This document shows, piece by piece, positions 20,789-30,284 of a stretch of 35,525 bases of DNA. A program made the position numbers and the translations under genes. Source of the stretch: Streptomyces silaceus (lineage in GTDB: Bacteria > Actinomycetota > Actinomycetes > Streptomycetales > Streptomycetaceae); NCBI RefSeq assembly GCF_001419745.1, contig NZ_LIRJ01000041.1, forward strand, positions 1 to 35,525, given 5' to 3'. Position 1 is the first letter of the stretch. Each line of letters starts with the position of its first letter. The notes under the pieces were generated by a model. That model searched no databases and was not told the origin of the DNA. It saw only the letters and a list, made by a program, of their open reading frames with translations.

Positions 20789-21688
20789 ATGGCTACGGAT
20801 GATCTCCAGCTCCGCGATGCATCCGCCGTCCTCGACAAGGCCGCGGACGAGAACTTCCCCGTGGCGCCCTTCTTCCTGCCCCGGGCCTGGCGCGAGGACC
20901 TCATGGCCGTGTACGGCGTGGTCCGCCTCATCGACGACATCGGCGACGGCGACCTGCCGCCCGGGTCCGCCCACGCCCGGTGCCTGGGGGTGGAGGGCGC
21001 CGACGCCGAGGACCCGCTGAAGCTGCTCGACGCGGTCGAGGCCGACCTCGGCAGGGTCTTCGACGACGGCCGGGCCGGTCACCCGCTGCTGCGGGCCCTG
21101 CGGCCGGTCGCCGAGCGCGGGCGCGTGACCGCCGAGCCCTTCCTCGCGCTGATCGCCGCCAACCGCCAGGACCAGCTCGTCTCGCGCTACGAGACGTACG
21201 ACGACCTCGTCGCCTACTGCGCGCTCTCCGCGAACCCCATCGGCCGGCTCGTCCTCGCCATCACCGGCACCGCGACCCCCGAACGGATCCGCAGGTCGGA
21301 CGCCGTCTGTACCGCGCTCCAGATCGTCGAGCACCTCCAGGACGTCGCCGAGGACCTGCGCCGCGACCGCATCTATCTGCCCGTCGAGGACATGAAGCGG
21401 TTCCACGTGAGCGAGGCCGATCTGGCCCGGCCGACGGCGGGTGCGTCGGTGCGCGCTCTGGTCGCATTCGAAACAGAACGCGCCCGTGACCTCCTGAATG
21501 AAGGCACCCCCCTGGTGGGTAGCGTCCACGGCAGGCTGAAGCTGCTGCTGGCGGGGTTCGTGGCAGGGGGGAGGGCGGCGGTCCGGGCGATCGTCGCCGC
21601 CGGTTACGACGTGCTTCCTGGACCACCCAAGCCCACCACGCCCCGATTGCTGCGCGAAGCAGGGGCGGTTCTGCGAGGAGAGGGGTGA
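20789..21688 (+). CDS. hpnC: Hydroxysqualene synthase HpnC
   Basis: A 299-residue trans-isoprenyl diphosphate synthase-like protein. In the three-enzyme bacterial route HpnC converts presqualene diphosphate to hydroxysqualene. Two Asp-rich regions are visible: LIDDIGD (about residues 48-54) and LQDVAEDLRRDR (about 183-194), the latter following the HpnC-typical VEH. The soluble, all-helical pattern and RIYLP are typical of the squalene/phytoene synthase fold. ATG 20789 is preferred, with GGGAG 11 bases upstream; GTG 20780 lies too close to that site. It is the first gene of the hopanoid operon and overlaps hpnD by GTGA. Confidence 0.92.
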   Translation: MATDDLQLRDASAVLDKAADENFPVAPFFLPRAWREDLMAVYGVVRLIDDIGDGDLPPGSAHARCLGVEGADAEDPLKLLDAVEADLGRVFDDGRAGHPLLRALRPVAERGRVTAEPFLALIAANRQDQLVSRYETYDDLVAYCALSANPIGRLVLAITGTATPERIRRSDAVCTALQIVEHLQDVAEDLRRDRIYLPVEDMKRFHVSEADLARPTAGASVRALVAFETERARDLLNEGTPLVGSVHGRLKLLLAGFVAGGRAAVRAIVAAGYDVLPGPPKPTTPRLLREAGAVLRGEG

Positions 21689-22635
21689 GCCGGACCGTGG
21701 AGTCGGAACCCTATGTGTCCGCGTCGGTGCTCGCCGCGTACAGCTACTGCGAGGCCGTCACCGGACAGCAGGCGCGCAATTTCGCCTACGGCATCAGGCT
21801 GCTGCCGACGCCCAAGCGGCGCGCCATGTCCGCGCTCTACGCGCTCTCGCGGCGCGTGGACGACATCGGCGACGGCGAGCTCGCGCCGGAGGTCAAGGCG
21901 GAGCGGCTCGACGACACCCGGGTGCTGCTCGCCCGGATCAGTGCCGGAGAGGTGGAGGAGGACGACACCGACCCGGTGGCCGTCGCCCTCACGCACGCCG
22001 CCACGCACTTCCCCATCCCGATGGGCGGCCTCGACGAACTGATCGACGGCGTCCTGATGGACGTACGCGGCGAGACGTACGAGACCTGGGAGGACCTGAA
22101 GGTCTACTGCCGCTGTGTGGCCGGGGCGATCGGGCGGCTCTCGCTCGGCGTGTTCGGCACCGAGCGGGGGGCGCTCCACGCCGAGCGCGCGCCGGAGTAT
22201 GCCGACACGCTCGGTCTCGCGCTCCAACTGACCAACATTCTGAGGGACGTTCGCGAGGACGCCGAGGGCGGACGGACCTATCTGCCCGCCGACGACCTCG
22301 CCAAGTTCGGCTGCTCCGCCGGGTTCTCGGGCTCCGAGCCGCCCGCCGGATCGGACTTCGCCGGCCTCGTCCACTTCGAGGTGCGGCGCGCACGGGCCCT
22401 GTTCGCCGAGGGCTACCGCCTGCTGCCGATGCTGGACCGGCGCAGTGGTGCCTGTGTGGCGGCCATGGCCGGCATCTACCGCCGCCTGCTCGACCGCATC
22501 GAGCGCGAACCGGAGGCCGTCCTGCGCGGCCGCGTCTCGCTGCCGGGCCGCGAGAAGGCGTACGTCGCCGTGCGCGGCCTGTCCGGCCTCGACGCGCGGA
22601 ACGTGTCACGCCAGACCGTCAGGAGGCGCGCGTGA
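21685..22635 (+). CDS. hpnD: Presqualene diphosphate synthase HpnD
   Basis: A 316-residue squalene/phytoene synthase-fold enzyme that condenses two farnesyl diphosphates to presqualene diphosphate. Motifs: YALSRRVDDIGDGE (about residue 52) and LTNILRDVREDAEGGRTYLP (about 181-200), the two Mg-diphosphate-binding Asp-rich regions. The second motif has the full DxxxD spacing, which distinguishes it from HpnC. GTG 21685 overlaps the hpnC stop. The stop is followed by 109 bp with no obvious terminator before hpnE, so the two are probably on one transcript. Confidence 0.93.
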   Translation: MSRTVESEPYVSASVLAAYSYCEAVTGQQARNFAYGIRLLPTPKRRAMSALYALSRRVDDIGDGELAPEVKAERLDDTRVLLARISAGEVEEDDTDPVAVALTHAATHFPIPMGGLDELIDGVLMDVRGETYETWEDLKVYCRCVAGAIGRLSLGVFGTERGALHAERAPEYADTLGLALQLTNILRDVREDAEGGRTYLPADDLAKFGCSAGFSGSEPPAGSDFAGLVHFEVRRARALFAEGYRLLPMLDRRSGACVAAMAGIYRRLLDRIEREPEAVLRGRVSLPGREKAYVAVRGLSGLDARNVSRQTVRRRA

Positions 22636-22744
22636 GGCGCATCCCGGGTGACCGTGGGGCAGGTGGGGCGACCTGCGCGAAGCGGCGGGCAACCCTCCGC
22701 TCCCAGGCCGCGTCACAGACGGCAACGGCCGAAGGGGAGGGTGC

Positions 22745-24169
22745 ATGAAGAGCGACGACATGCGGCCCGAGGGGCTGATCGCGGACGCCGAAGGCCGCCC
22801 CGGTGGGGCGGCCGCCGTAGTGGTCGGCGGGGGACTCGCCGGCGTCACCGCCGCGCTCGCGCTCGCCGACGCCGGGCTGCGCGTGACGCTGCTCGAAGGG
22901 CGGCCGCGGCTCGGCGGGCTCGCGTTCTCCTTCCAGCGCGGCGATCTGACCGTCGACAACGGCCAGCACGTCTACCTGCGCTGCTGCACCGCCTACCGCT
23001 GGTTCCTCGACCGTGTCGAGGGCGCGCACCTCGCGCCCCTGCAGGAACGTCTCGACGTGCCCGTGCTGGACGCCGACCGCAACCGGCTCGGACGGCTGCG
23101 GCGCACCGCGCTTCCGGTGCCCCTGCACCTGGCGGCGAGCCTCGCCACCTACCCGCATCTGTCGGTCGCCGAGCGCGCCAAGGTCGGGCGCGCGGCGCTC
23201 GCCCTCAAGGGACTCGACCCGGCCGATCCCGCACTCGACGCCCAGGACTTCGGCAGCTGGCTCGCCCGGCACGGCCAGTCGCCACGCGCCATCGAGGCAC
23301 TCTGGGACCTCGTGGGTGTCGCCACGCTGAACGCCGTCGCGGGCGACGCCTCGCTCGGGCTCGCCGCGATGGTGTTCAAGACCGGGCTGCTCTCCGACCC
23401 GGGCGCCGCCGACATCGGCTGGTCCCGGGTGCCCCTCGGTGATCTGCACGACAAGCTGGCCCGCAAGGCGCTCGACGCCGCGGGAGTCCGTACGGAACTG
23501 AAGACACGAGTCACCTCCATCTCCCGTACGGACAACGGCGGTTGGCGCGTGGAGGTTCCCGGCGAGTCCCTCGACGCCGACACCGTCGTGCTCGCCGTGC
23601 CGCAGCACGAGGCGCACGACCTGCTCCCGGACGGCGCCCTGGAGCGCCCCGACCGGCTGCTCGACATCGACACCGCGCCGATCCTCAACATCCACGTCGT
23701 GTACGGCCGCAAGGTGCTCAAGCGCCCCTTCTTCGCCGCGCTCGGCAGCCCGGTGCAGTGGGTCTTCGACCGCACCGAGGCCTCCGGCCTGACCGACGGC
23801 CAGTACCTCGCGCTGTCGCAGTCCGCCGCCCAGGACGAGATCGACGCGCCCGTCGCCGCGCTGCGCGAGCGCTATCTGCCCGAACTGGAGCGGCTGCTGC
23901 CGGCCGCGCACGGCGCCGAGGTCCGCGACTTCTTCGTCACCCGCGAGCGCACCGCCACCTTCGCGCCCACGCCCGGCGTCGGCAGGCTCCGGCCCGGGGC
24001 CCGCACCCGGGCCCGCGGCCTCTACCTCGCGGGCGCGTGGACCGCCACCGGCTGGCCCGCGACCATGGAGGGCGCGGTGCGCAGCGGCATCAGCGCGGCC
24101 GAAGCCGCCCTCTCCGCCCTCGACCGCCCCCGCGATCACCTCTTCGCATTCGAGGAGGCGGCGGCGTGA
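22745..24169 (+). CDS. hpnE: Hydroxysqualene dehydroxylase HpnE
   Basis: A 474-residue FAD-dependent amine oxidase/phytoene desaturase-fold enzyme that reduces hydroxysqualene to squalene. The dinucleotide-binding loop near the N-terminus is VVGGGLAGVTAALALADAG, followed by LLEGRPRLGGLAFSF and the DNGQHVYLRCC segment characteristic of HpnE. The C-terminal FAD motif is LYLAGAWTATGWPATMEGAV. The start ATG 22745 follows GGGGAGGG. It completes the squalene route with HpnC and HpnD. Confidence 0.92.
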   Translation: MKSDDMRPEGLIADAEGRPGGAAAVVVGGGLAGVTAALALADAGLRVTLLEGRPRLGGLAFSFQRGDLTVDNGQHVYLRCCTAYRWFLDRVEGAHLAPLQERLDVPVLDADRNRLGRLRRTALPVPLHLAASLATYPHLSVAERAKVGRAALALKGLDPADPALDAQDFGSWLARHGQSPRAIEALWDLVGVATLNAVAGDASLGLAAMVFKTGLLSDPGAADIGWSRVPLGDLHDKLARKALDAAGVRTELKTRVTSISRTDNGGWRVEVPGESLDADTVVLAVPQHEAHDLLPDGALERPDRLLDIDTAPILNIHVVYGRKVLKRPFFAALGSPVQWVFDRTEASGLTDGQYLALSQSAAQDEIDAPVAALRERYLPELERLLPAAHGAEVRDFFVTRERTATFAPTPGVGRLRPGARTRARGLYLAGAWTATGWPATMEGAVRSGISAAEAALSALDRPRDHLFAFEEAAA

Positions 24170-24180
24170 AGCTCGATCTT

Positions 24181-24198
24181 CTGGGGTCAGGTCCCCAG
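24181..24198 (+). other. Small hairpin between hpnE and the polyprenyl synthase gene
   Basis: CTGGGG (24181-24186) and CCCCAG (24193-24198) make a perfect 6-bp stem with a 6-base loop in the 59-bp gap. It may protect or process the operon mRNA. It is too small for a secure terminator. Confidence 0.35.
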
Positions 24199-24228
24199 GA
24201 ATCCCGCACCGGAACAAGAGGAGAACCT

Positions 24229-25299
24229 GTGCCGACTGTGCCCCCGGCCGAAAAGGCGGCTGCCGACACGGTGGACGTGACCTCACTGCTCGAGCGCGGC
24301 AGGACCCTCGCCACCCCGGTGCTGCGGGCCGCGGTGGACCGCCTCGCGCCTCCCATGGACACCGTCTCCGCCTACCACTTCGGCTGGATCGACGCCGCGG
24401 GCAACCCGTCCGACGGCGACGGCGGCAAGGCCGTGCGCCCCGCGCTCGCCCTGCTCTCCGCCGAGGCCGCGGGCGCGGCTCCCGAGGTCGGCGTGCCCGG
24501 CGCGGTCGCCGTCGAGCTCGTGCACAACTTCTCGCTGCTGCACGACGACCTCATGGACGGCGACGAGCAGCGCCGCCACCGCGACACGGTGTGGAAGGTG
24601 CACGGCCCCGCGCAGGCCATCCTCGTCGGCGACGCCCTCTTCGCGCTGGCCAACGAGATCCTCCTGGAGCTCGGCACCGTCGAGGCGGGCCGCGCCACGC
24701 GCCGCCTGACCACCGCGACCCGCGCGCTGATCGACGGCCAGGCGCAGGACATCAGCTACGAGCACCGCGAGCGGGTCACCGTCGAGGAGTGCCTGGAGAT
24801 GGAGGGCAACAAGACCGGCGCCCTGCTCGCCTGCGCCGTCTCCATCGGTGCCGTCCTCGGCGGCGCCGACGACCGCACCGCCGACACGCTGGAGAAGTAC
24901 GGCTACCACCTCGGCCTCGCCTTCCAGGCCGTGGACGACCTGCTCGGCATCTGGGGCGACCCGGAGGCCACCGGCAAGCAGACGTGGAGCGACCTGCGCC
25001 AGCGCAAGAAGTCCCTGCCGGTGGTGGCCGCGCTCGCCGCGGGCGGCTCCGCGTCCGAGCGGCTCGGCGAACTGCTCGCCGCCGACGCCAAGAGCAGTGA
25101 CTTCGACAGCTTCTCCGAGGAGGAGTTCGCCGCACGCGCCGCTCTGATCGAAGAGGCGGGCGGCCGCGCGTGGACCGCCGAGGAGGCCCGGCGCCAGCAC
25201 ACCATCGCCGTCGAGGCGCTGGACACCATCGAGATGCCGGACCGGGTGCGGGCGCAGCTCGTCGCGCTCGCGGACTTCGTCGTCGTACGAGAGAGATGA
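24229..25299 (+). CDS. Polyprenyl diphosphate synthase (probably farnesyl diphosphate supply)
   Basis: A 356-residue trans-prenyltransferase that joins C5 units from IPP and DMAPP. The first Asp-rich motif is LLHDDLMDGDEQRRH (Asp about 106). The second is variant, DDLLGIWGD near residue 236, rather than DDxxD. GKQTWSDLRQRKKSLPVV completes the family signature. In this operon the product is presumably farnesyl diphosphate for HpnD, although a geranylgeranyl product is possible from such sequences. GTG 24229 is chosen because AGGAG stands five bases upstream; an in-frame GTG at 24166 overlaps the hpnE stop and would add 21 residues of low similarity. Confidence 0.9.
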   Translation: MPTVPPAEKAAADTVDVTSLLERGRTLATPVLRAAVDRLAPPMDTVSAYHFGWIDAAGNPSDGDGGKAVRPALALLSAEAAGAAPEVGVPGAVAVELVHNFSLLHDDLMDGDEQRRHRDTVWKVHGPAQAILVGDALFALANEILLELGTVEAGRATRRLTTATRALIDGQAQDISYEHRERVTVEECLEMEGNKTGALLACAVSIGAVLGGADDRTADTLEKYGYHLGLAFQAVDDLLGIWGDPEATGKQTWSDLRQRKKSLPVVAALAAGGSASERLGELLAADAKSSDFDSFSEEEFAARAALIEEAGGRAWTAEEARRQHTIAVEALDTIEMPDRVRAQLVALADFVVVRER

Positions 25300-25403
25300 T
25301 CACTATCGGCCGAATATGACTCGCAGTCGCCGGCCGGCGCTTCGCGTCGGCCGACGGCGGACCCACAGCAGACGTAGCCACTGCACTGCACGAAGGGGAA
25401 GCC

Positions 25404-27407
25404 ATGACAGCGACGACCGACGGAAGCACCGGAGCGGCCACGCCCCGCGCAGCCTCGGCCAGCGAAACCACCGACACGACCGCCGCGGCGGCGGGCACGC
25501 AGGAAGCCGCCGCGCGCGCCATACAGCGCTCCACACAGTTCCTGCTCTCCCGGCAGGACGCCCAGGGCTGGTGGAAGGGCGACCTGGAGACCAACGTCAC
25601 CATGGACGCCGAGGACCTGCTGCTGCGGCAGTTCCTCGGGATCCGGGACGAGCGGACCACGCACGCGGCCGCGCTCTTCATCCGCGGCGAGCAGCGCGAC
25701 GACGGCACTTGGGCCACCTTCTTCGGCGGACCCGGCGAACTCTCCACCACCATCGAGGCGTACGTCGCCCTGCGCCTGGCCGGTGACCTGCCCGACGCCC
25801 CGCACATGGCCAAGGCCTCCGCGTGGGTCCGCGACCAGGGCGGCATCGCCGCGAGCCGGGTCTTCACCCGCATCTGGCTCGCCCTGTTCGGCTGGTGGAA
25901 GTGGGACGACCTGCCCGAACTCCCGCCGGAGCTCATCTACTTCCCCAAGTGGTTCCCGCTCAACATCTACGACTTCGGCTGCTGGGCCCGGCAGACGATC
26001 GTGCCGCTCACGATCGTCTCCGCCAAGCGGCCGGTGCGGCCCGCGCCCTTCGCGCTCGACGAGCTGCACACCGACGCGCGCCGGCCGAGCCCGGCCAAGC
26101 CCCTTGCTCCCGTGGCGAGTTGGGACGGGGTGTTCCAGCGGCTCGACAAGGCGCTGCACCTCTACCACAAGGTCGCGCCGCGGCGGCTGCGCAGGACGGC
26201 GATGAACAGCGCGGCGCGCTGGATCATCGAGCGGCAGGAGAACGACGGCTGCTGGGGCGGGATCCAGCCGCCCGCCGTGTACTCCGTCATCGCCCTGCAC
26301 CTGCTCGGCTACGACCTCGACCACCCCGTCCTGCGGGCCGGCCTGGAGTCGCTCGACCGCTTCGCCGTGTGGCGCGAGGACGGCGCGCGGATGATCGAGG
26401 CGTGCCAGTCGCCCGTGTGGGACACCTGTCTGGCCACCATCGCGCTCGCGGACGCCGGACTGCCCGCCGATCACCCTCAGTTGGTCAAGGCCGCGGACTG
26501 GATGCTCGGCGAGCAGATCGTGCGCCCGGGGGACTGGTCGGTGCGCAGGCCGCAACTGGCGCCCGGCGGCTGGGCGTTCGAGTTCCACAACGACAACTAC
26601 CCCGACATCGACGACACCGCCGAGGTGGCCCTCGCGCTGCGCCGGGTCAAGCACCCGGACAAGGCGCGCGTGGAGAACGCCATTGAGCGGGGTGTGCGCT
26701 GGAACCTCGGCATGCAGTCGAAGAACGGCGCCTGGGGAGCCTTCGACGTCGACAACACGAGCGCCTTCCCCAACCGCCTGCCGTTCTGCGACTTCGGCGA
26801 GGTCATCGACCCGCCGTCCGCCGACGTCACGGGCCATGTCGTGGAGATGCTCGCCGTCGAGGGCAGATCCCACGACCCGCGCACCCGCCGCGGCATCGAG
26901 TGGCTGCTGGCCGAACAGGAGCCCGAGGGCGCCTGGTTCGGGCGCTGGGGCGTCAACTACGTGTACGGCACGGGGTCCGTGGTCCCCGCGCTCGTCGCGG
27001 CCGGACTGCCGGGCTCGCACCCCGCGATCCGGCGCGCGGTCGCCTGGCTGGAGTCGGTGCAGAACGACGACGGCGGCTGGGGCGAGGACCTGCGCTCCTA
27101 CCGCGAGCGCGGCTGGGCCGGGCACGGCACATCGACGGCCTCGCAGACCGCCTGGGCGCTCCTCGCGCTCCTCGCGGCCGGTGAGCGCGAGTCCAAGGCC
27201 GTGGAGCGCGCCGTCGACTGGCTGGCCGCGACGCAGCGCGAGGACGGCTCCTGGGACGAGCCGTACTTCACCGGCACGGGCTTCCCCTGGGACTTCTCCA
27301 TCAACTACCACCTCTACCGGCAGGTCTTCCCGCTGACCGCGCTCGGCAGGTACGTCAACGGAGATCCCTTCGCGAACGGTTCCGAGCGCTCCGGCAAGGG
27401 GAGCTGA
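25404..27407 (+). CDS. shc: Squalene-hopene cyclase
   Basis: A 667-residue monotopic membrane enzyme that cyclises squalene to hopene and hopanol. The catalytic DxDD motif is DIDDT (Asp401, Asp403, Asp404), and several QW repeats are visible, for example QNDDGGWGEDLRSY and QREDGSWDEPYF. GAWFGRWGVNYVYGT is the conserved core segment. The N-terminal 40 residues are Thr/Ala-rich and poorly conserved. GGGGAA precedes ATG 25404. There is a 104-bp gap after the prenyl synthase gene with GC-rich dyads but no clear terminator. Its stop TGA shares a base with the hpnG start (TGATG), implying translational coupling. Confidence 0.97.
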   Translation: MTATTDGSTGAATPRAASASETTDTTAAAAGTQEAAARAIQRSTQFLLSRQDAQGWWKGDLETNVTMDAEDLLLRQFLGIRDERTTHAAALFIRGEQRDDGTWATFFGGPGELSTTIEAYVALRLAGDLPDAPHMAKASAWVRDQGGIAASRVFTRIWLALFGWWKWDDLPELPPELIYFPKWFPLNIYDFGCWARQTIVPLTIVSAKRPVRPAPFALDELHTDARRPSPAKPLAPVASWDGVFQRLDKALHLYHKVAPRRLRRTAMNSAARWIIERQENDGCWGGIQPPAVYSVIALHLLGYDLDHPVLRAGLESLDRFAVWREDGARMIEACQSPVWDTCLATIALADAGLPADHPQLVKAADWMLGEQIVRPGDWSVRRPQLAPGGWAFEFHNDNYPDIDDTAEVALALRRVKHPDKARVENAIERGVRWNLGMQSKNGAWGAFDVDNTSAFPNRLPFCDFGEVIDPPSADVTGHVVEMLAVEGRSHDPRTRRGIEWLLAEQEPEGAWFGRWGVNYVYGTGSVVPALVAAGLPGSHPAIRRAVAWLESVQNDDGGWGEDLRSYRERGWAGHGTSTASQTAWALLALLAAGERESKAVERAVDWLAATQREDGSWDEPYFTGTGFPWDFSINYHLYRQVFPLTALGRYVNGDPFANGSERSGKGS

Positions 27408-28060
27408 TGGACCGGACCCCGGCCACCCGGCCGGGCCCCGCACCGCTGCTGATCGCCTGCGCGCTCGGCATCGAGCACCTCGCCCTGCGCACCGGCGACC
27501 GCAGCGGCGCGCCCGGACCCCTGACCGTGCTGCGCACGGGCATGGGACCCAAGAACGCCGAGCGCGCCGTCAGCGGGGCGCTCGGCAAGGACCCCCTGCG
27601 GGACGCGGCCGTCCTGGCCACCGGCTTCTGCGCCGGACTCGCCCCCGGCATGCACCCCGGCGACCTCGTCGTCGCCGAGGAGACCCGGGACGCCCGCGGC
27701 AGCACCCCCTGCACGGGGACCGCCCTGCTGGTCGAGGAGCTGGTGCGGGCCGTGCCCGGACGCACCGTGCACACCGGACCGCTCACCGGCTCCGACCACG
27801 TCGTGCGCGGCCATGAGCGCGGCGACCTCCTGGCCACGGGCGCGATCGCCGTGGACATGGAGTCCGCCGCGACACTGCACAGCGCCGTGCGCGCGGGACA
27901 GCGGCCCGTTGCCGCCGTCCGGGTGGTCGTGGACGCCCCACAGCACGAACTCGTCCGCATCGGCACGGTGCGCGGTGGAATATCAGCTTTCCGCGTTCTT
28001 CGTGCCGTGCTCCCCGCTTTCTTTGAATGGCACCGTTCTTCTTTGCTCCCCCGGAGGTGA
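27407..28060 (+). CDS. hpnG: HpnG, adenosylhopane nucleosidase/phosphorylase family
   Basis: A 217-residue purine nucleoside phosphorylase-type enzyme. In the known pathway HpnG removes adenine from adenosylhopane to give ribosylhopane (or its phosphate). Features are the opening LLIACALGIEHLAL, TGFCAGLAPGMHPGDLVVAEE, and AVDMESAATLHSAV, the MES-type substrate loop of the family. It has no signal peptide. It starts at ATG 27407 on the shc stop, with no separate Shine-Dalgarno needed. Its last 90 bases and the start of hpnH are locally less GC-rich than the rest of the operon. Confidence 0.88.
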   Translation: MDRTPATRPGPAPLLIACALGIEHLALRTGDRSGAPGPLTVLRTGMGPKNAERAVSGALGKDPLRDAAVLATGFCAGLAPGMHPGDLVVAEETRDARGSTPCTGTALLVEELVRAVPGRTVHTGPLTGSDHVVRGHERGDLLATGAIAVDMESAATLHSAVRAGQRPVAAVRVVVDAPQHELVRIGTVRGGISAFRVLRAVLPAFFEWHRSSLLPRR

Positions 28061-28065
28061 GCCAG

Positions 28066-29088
28066 ATGGCCATGCCGCTGCGTCAGTCCATCAAGGTCGC
28101 TACGTATCTCTTTGAACAGAAGCTCCGCAAGCGGGACAAGTTCCCGCTGATCGTCGAATTGGAGCCGCTCTTCGCCTGCAATCTGAAGTGCGAGGGATGC
28201 GGGAAGATCCAGCACCCCGCCGGTGTGCTCAAGCAGCGCATGCCGGTGGCCCAGGCCGTGGGCGCCGTTCTCGAATCGGGTGCGCCGATGGTGTCCATTG
28301 CCGGCGGCGAGCCGCTGATGCACCCTCAGATCGACGAGATCGTGCGGCAGTTGGTGGCCAAGAAGAAGTACATCTTCCTGTGCACCAACGCCATGCTGCT
28401 GCGCAAGAAGATGGACAAGTTCAAGCCCTCGCCGTATTTCGCGTTCGCCGTGCACATCGACGGCATGCGCGAGCGGCACGACGAGTCCGTGGCGAAGGAG
28501 GGGGTGTTCGACGAGGCGGTGGCGGCCATCAAGGAGGCCAAGCGGCGCGGCTTCCGGGTCACCACCAATTCGACCTTCTTCAACACGGACACCCCGCAGA
28601 CCATCATCGAGGTGCTGAATTTCCTCAATGACGACCTGCAGGTCGACGAGATGATGCTCTCGCCCGCCTACGCGTACGAGAAGGCACCCGACCAGGAGCA
28701 CTTCCTGGGCGTCGACCAGACCAGGGAGCTGTTCAAGAAGGCCTTCGCGGGCGGCAACCGGCGGCGCTGGCGGCTCAACCACTCGCCGCTCTTCCTGGAC
28801 TTCCTGGAGGGCAAGGCCGACTTCCCGTGCACCGCGTGGGCGATCCCGAACTACTCCCTGTTCGGCTGGCAGCGCCCCTGCTACCTCATGAGCGACGGCT
28901 ACGTCCCCACGTACCGCCAGCTCATCGAGGAGACCGACTGGAGCAAGTACGGCCGCGGCAAGGACCCGCGCTGCGCCAACTGCATGGCGCACTGCGGCTA
29001 CGAGCCCACCGCCGTCCTCGCCACCATGGGCTCCCTCAAGGAGTCCATCCGCGCGGCCCGCGAGACGGTCTCCGGAAACCGCGGGTGA
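28066..29088 (+). CDS. hpnH: HpnH, radical SAM adenosylhopane synthase
   Basis: A 340-residue radical SAM enzyme that attaches the 5'-deoxyadenosyl group to hopene, forming adenosylhopane, the first step of side-chain extension. The cluster-binding motif is [12 protein letters not shown] (Cys38, Cys42, Cys45). The SAM-binding GGEPL follows, and [11 protein letters not shown] is a conserved HpnH segment. The C-terminus has a Cys-rich stretch ([12 protein letters not shown]). The strong GGAGGTGA stands just before ATG 28066, five bases after the hpnG stop, so that start is chosen over the in-frame 28027. Confidence 0.95.
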   Translation: MAMPLRQSIKVATYLFEQKLRKRDKFPLIVELEPLFACNLKCEGCGKIQHPAGVLKQRMPVAQAVGAVLESGAPMVSIAGGEPLMHPQIDEIVRQLVAKKKYIFLCTNAMLLRKKMDKFKPSPYFAFAVHIDGMRERHDESVAKEGVFDEAVAAIKEAKRRGFRVTTNSTFFNTDTPQTIIEVLNFLNDDLQVDEMMLSPAYAYEKAPDQEHFLGVDQTRELFKKAFAGGNRRRWRLNHSPLFLDFLEGKADFPCTAWAIPNYSLFGWQRPCYLMSDGYVPTYRQLIEETDWSKYGRGKDPRCANCMAHCGYEPTAVLATMGSLKESIRAARETVSGNRG

Positions 29089-29092
29089 CGTC

Positions 29093-30259
29093 ATGACCCC
29101 TGGAGAGCCCGTTTCTCTGGGCCTCCCGGAGCTGCCGGTCCGGCCGATCGCCGAGCGCCGCGTCTCGCGGCGCATCGAGGTCGGGCCGGTGGCCGTGGGG
29201 GGCGGTGCGCCGGTCTCGGTGCAGTCGATGACGACGACGCGCACGTCGGACATCGGGGCGACGCTGCAGCAGATCGCGGAGCTGACCGCGTCCGGCTGCC
29301 AGATCGTGCGGGTGGCGTGCCCGACGCAGGACGACGCGGACGCGCTCGCGACGATCGCGAGGAAGTCCCAGATCCCGGTGATCGCGGACATCCACTTCCA
29401 GCCGAAGTACGTCTTCGCGGCGATCGACGCCGGGTGCGCGGCGGTCCGCGTGAACCCCGGCAACATCAAGCAGTTCGACGACCGGGTGCGTGACATCGCG
29501 CGGGCCGCGGCCCAGACGGGTACGCCCATCCGGATCGGGGTCAACGCCGGCTCGCTCGACCGACGCCTCCTGGAGAAGTACGGCAAGGCGACGCCTGAGG
29601 CGCTGGTCGAGTCGGCGCTGTGGGAGGCGTCGCTCTTCGAGGAGCACGACTTCCGTGACATCAAGATCTCGGTCAAGCACAACGATCCGGTGGTCATGGT
29701 CAACGCCTACCGCCAGTTGGCCGCCCAGTGCGACTACCCGCTGCACCTGGGCGTGACGGAGGCGGGTCCCGCCTTCCAGGGCACGATCAAGTCGGCGGTG
29801 GCCTTCGGCGCGCTGCTGAGCGAGGGCATCGGTGACACCATCCGCGTCTCGCTGTCCGCGCCGCCCGCCGAGGAGGTCAAGGTCGGCATCCAGATCCTGG
29901 AGTCCCTCGGCCTGCGCCGGCGCCGCCTGGAGATCGTCTCCTGCCCGTCCTGCGGGCGCGCCCAGGTCGACGTGTACAAGCTGGCCGACGAGGTCACGGC
30001 GGGCCTGGACGGCATGGAGGTCCCGCTGCGCGTCGCCGTCATGGGGTGTGTGGTCAACGGCCCCGGCGAGGCCCGCGAGGCCGACCTCGGCGTCGCCTCC
30101 GGCAACGGCAAGGGCCAGATCTTCGTCAAGGGCGAGGTCATCAAGACCGTCCCCGAGTCCAGGATCGTCGAGACCCTCATCGAAGAGGCGACGAAGATCG
30201 CCGCGCAGAGGGAGGGCGACGGGATCCCGTCCGGGGTGCCCGCCGTCACCGTGAACTGA
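29093..30259 (+). CDS. ispG: 4-hydroxy-3-methylbut-2-enyl diphosphate synthase (IspG/GcpE)
   Basis: An iron-sulfur MEP-pathway enzyme of 388 residues that reduces MEcPP to HMBPP. The N-terminal barrel has [17 protein letters not shown] and VRVNPGNIK. The cluster-binding C-terminal region has SCPSCGR and [11 protein letters not shown], with three cysteines and the conserved Glu. It starts at ATG 29093, five bases after hpnH. The gene is embedded in the hopanoid operon, giving a second link between C5 supply and hopanoid output. Streptomyces often carry another ispG elsewhere; whether this is a second copy cannot be judged here. Confidence 0.96.
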   Translation: MTPGEPVSLGLPELPVRPIAERRVSRRIEVGPVAVGGGAPVSVQSMTTTRTSDIGATLQQIAELTASGCQIVRVACPTQDDADALATIARKSQIPVIADIHFQPKYVFAAIDAGCAAVRVNPGNIKQFDDRVRDIARAAAQTGTPIRIGVNAGSLDRRLLEKYGKATPEALVESALWEASLFEEHDFRDIKISVKHNDPVVMVNAYRQLAAQCDYPLHLGVTEAGPAFQGTIKSAVAFGALLSEGIGDTIRVSLSAPPAEEVKVGIQILESLGLRRRRLEIVSCPSCGRAQVDVYKLADEVTAGLDGMEVPLRVAVMGCVVNGPGEAREADLGVASGNGKGQIFVKGEVIKTVPESRIVETLIEEATKIAAQREGDGIPSGVPAVTVN

Positions 30260-30284
30260 GTGCAACCAGTAAGGGGGCCCGAGC

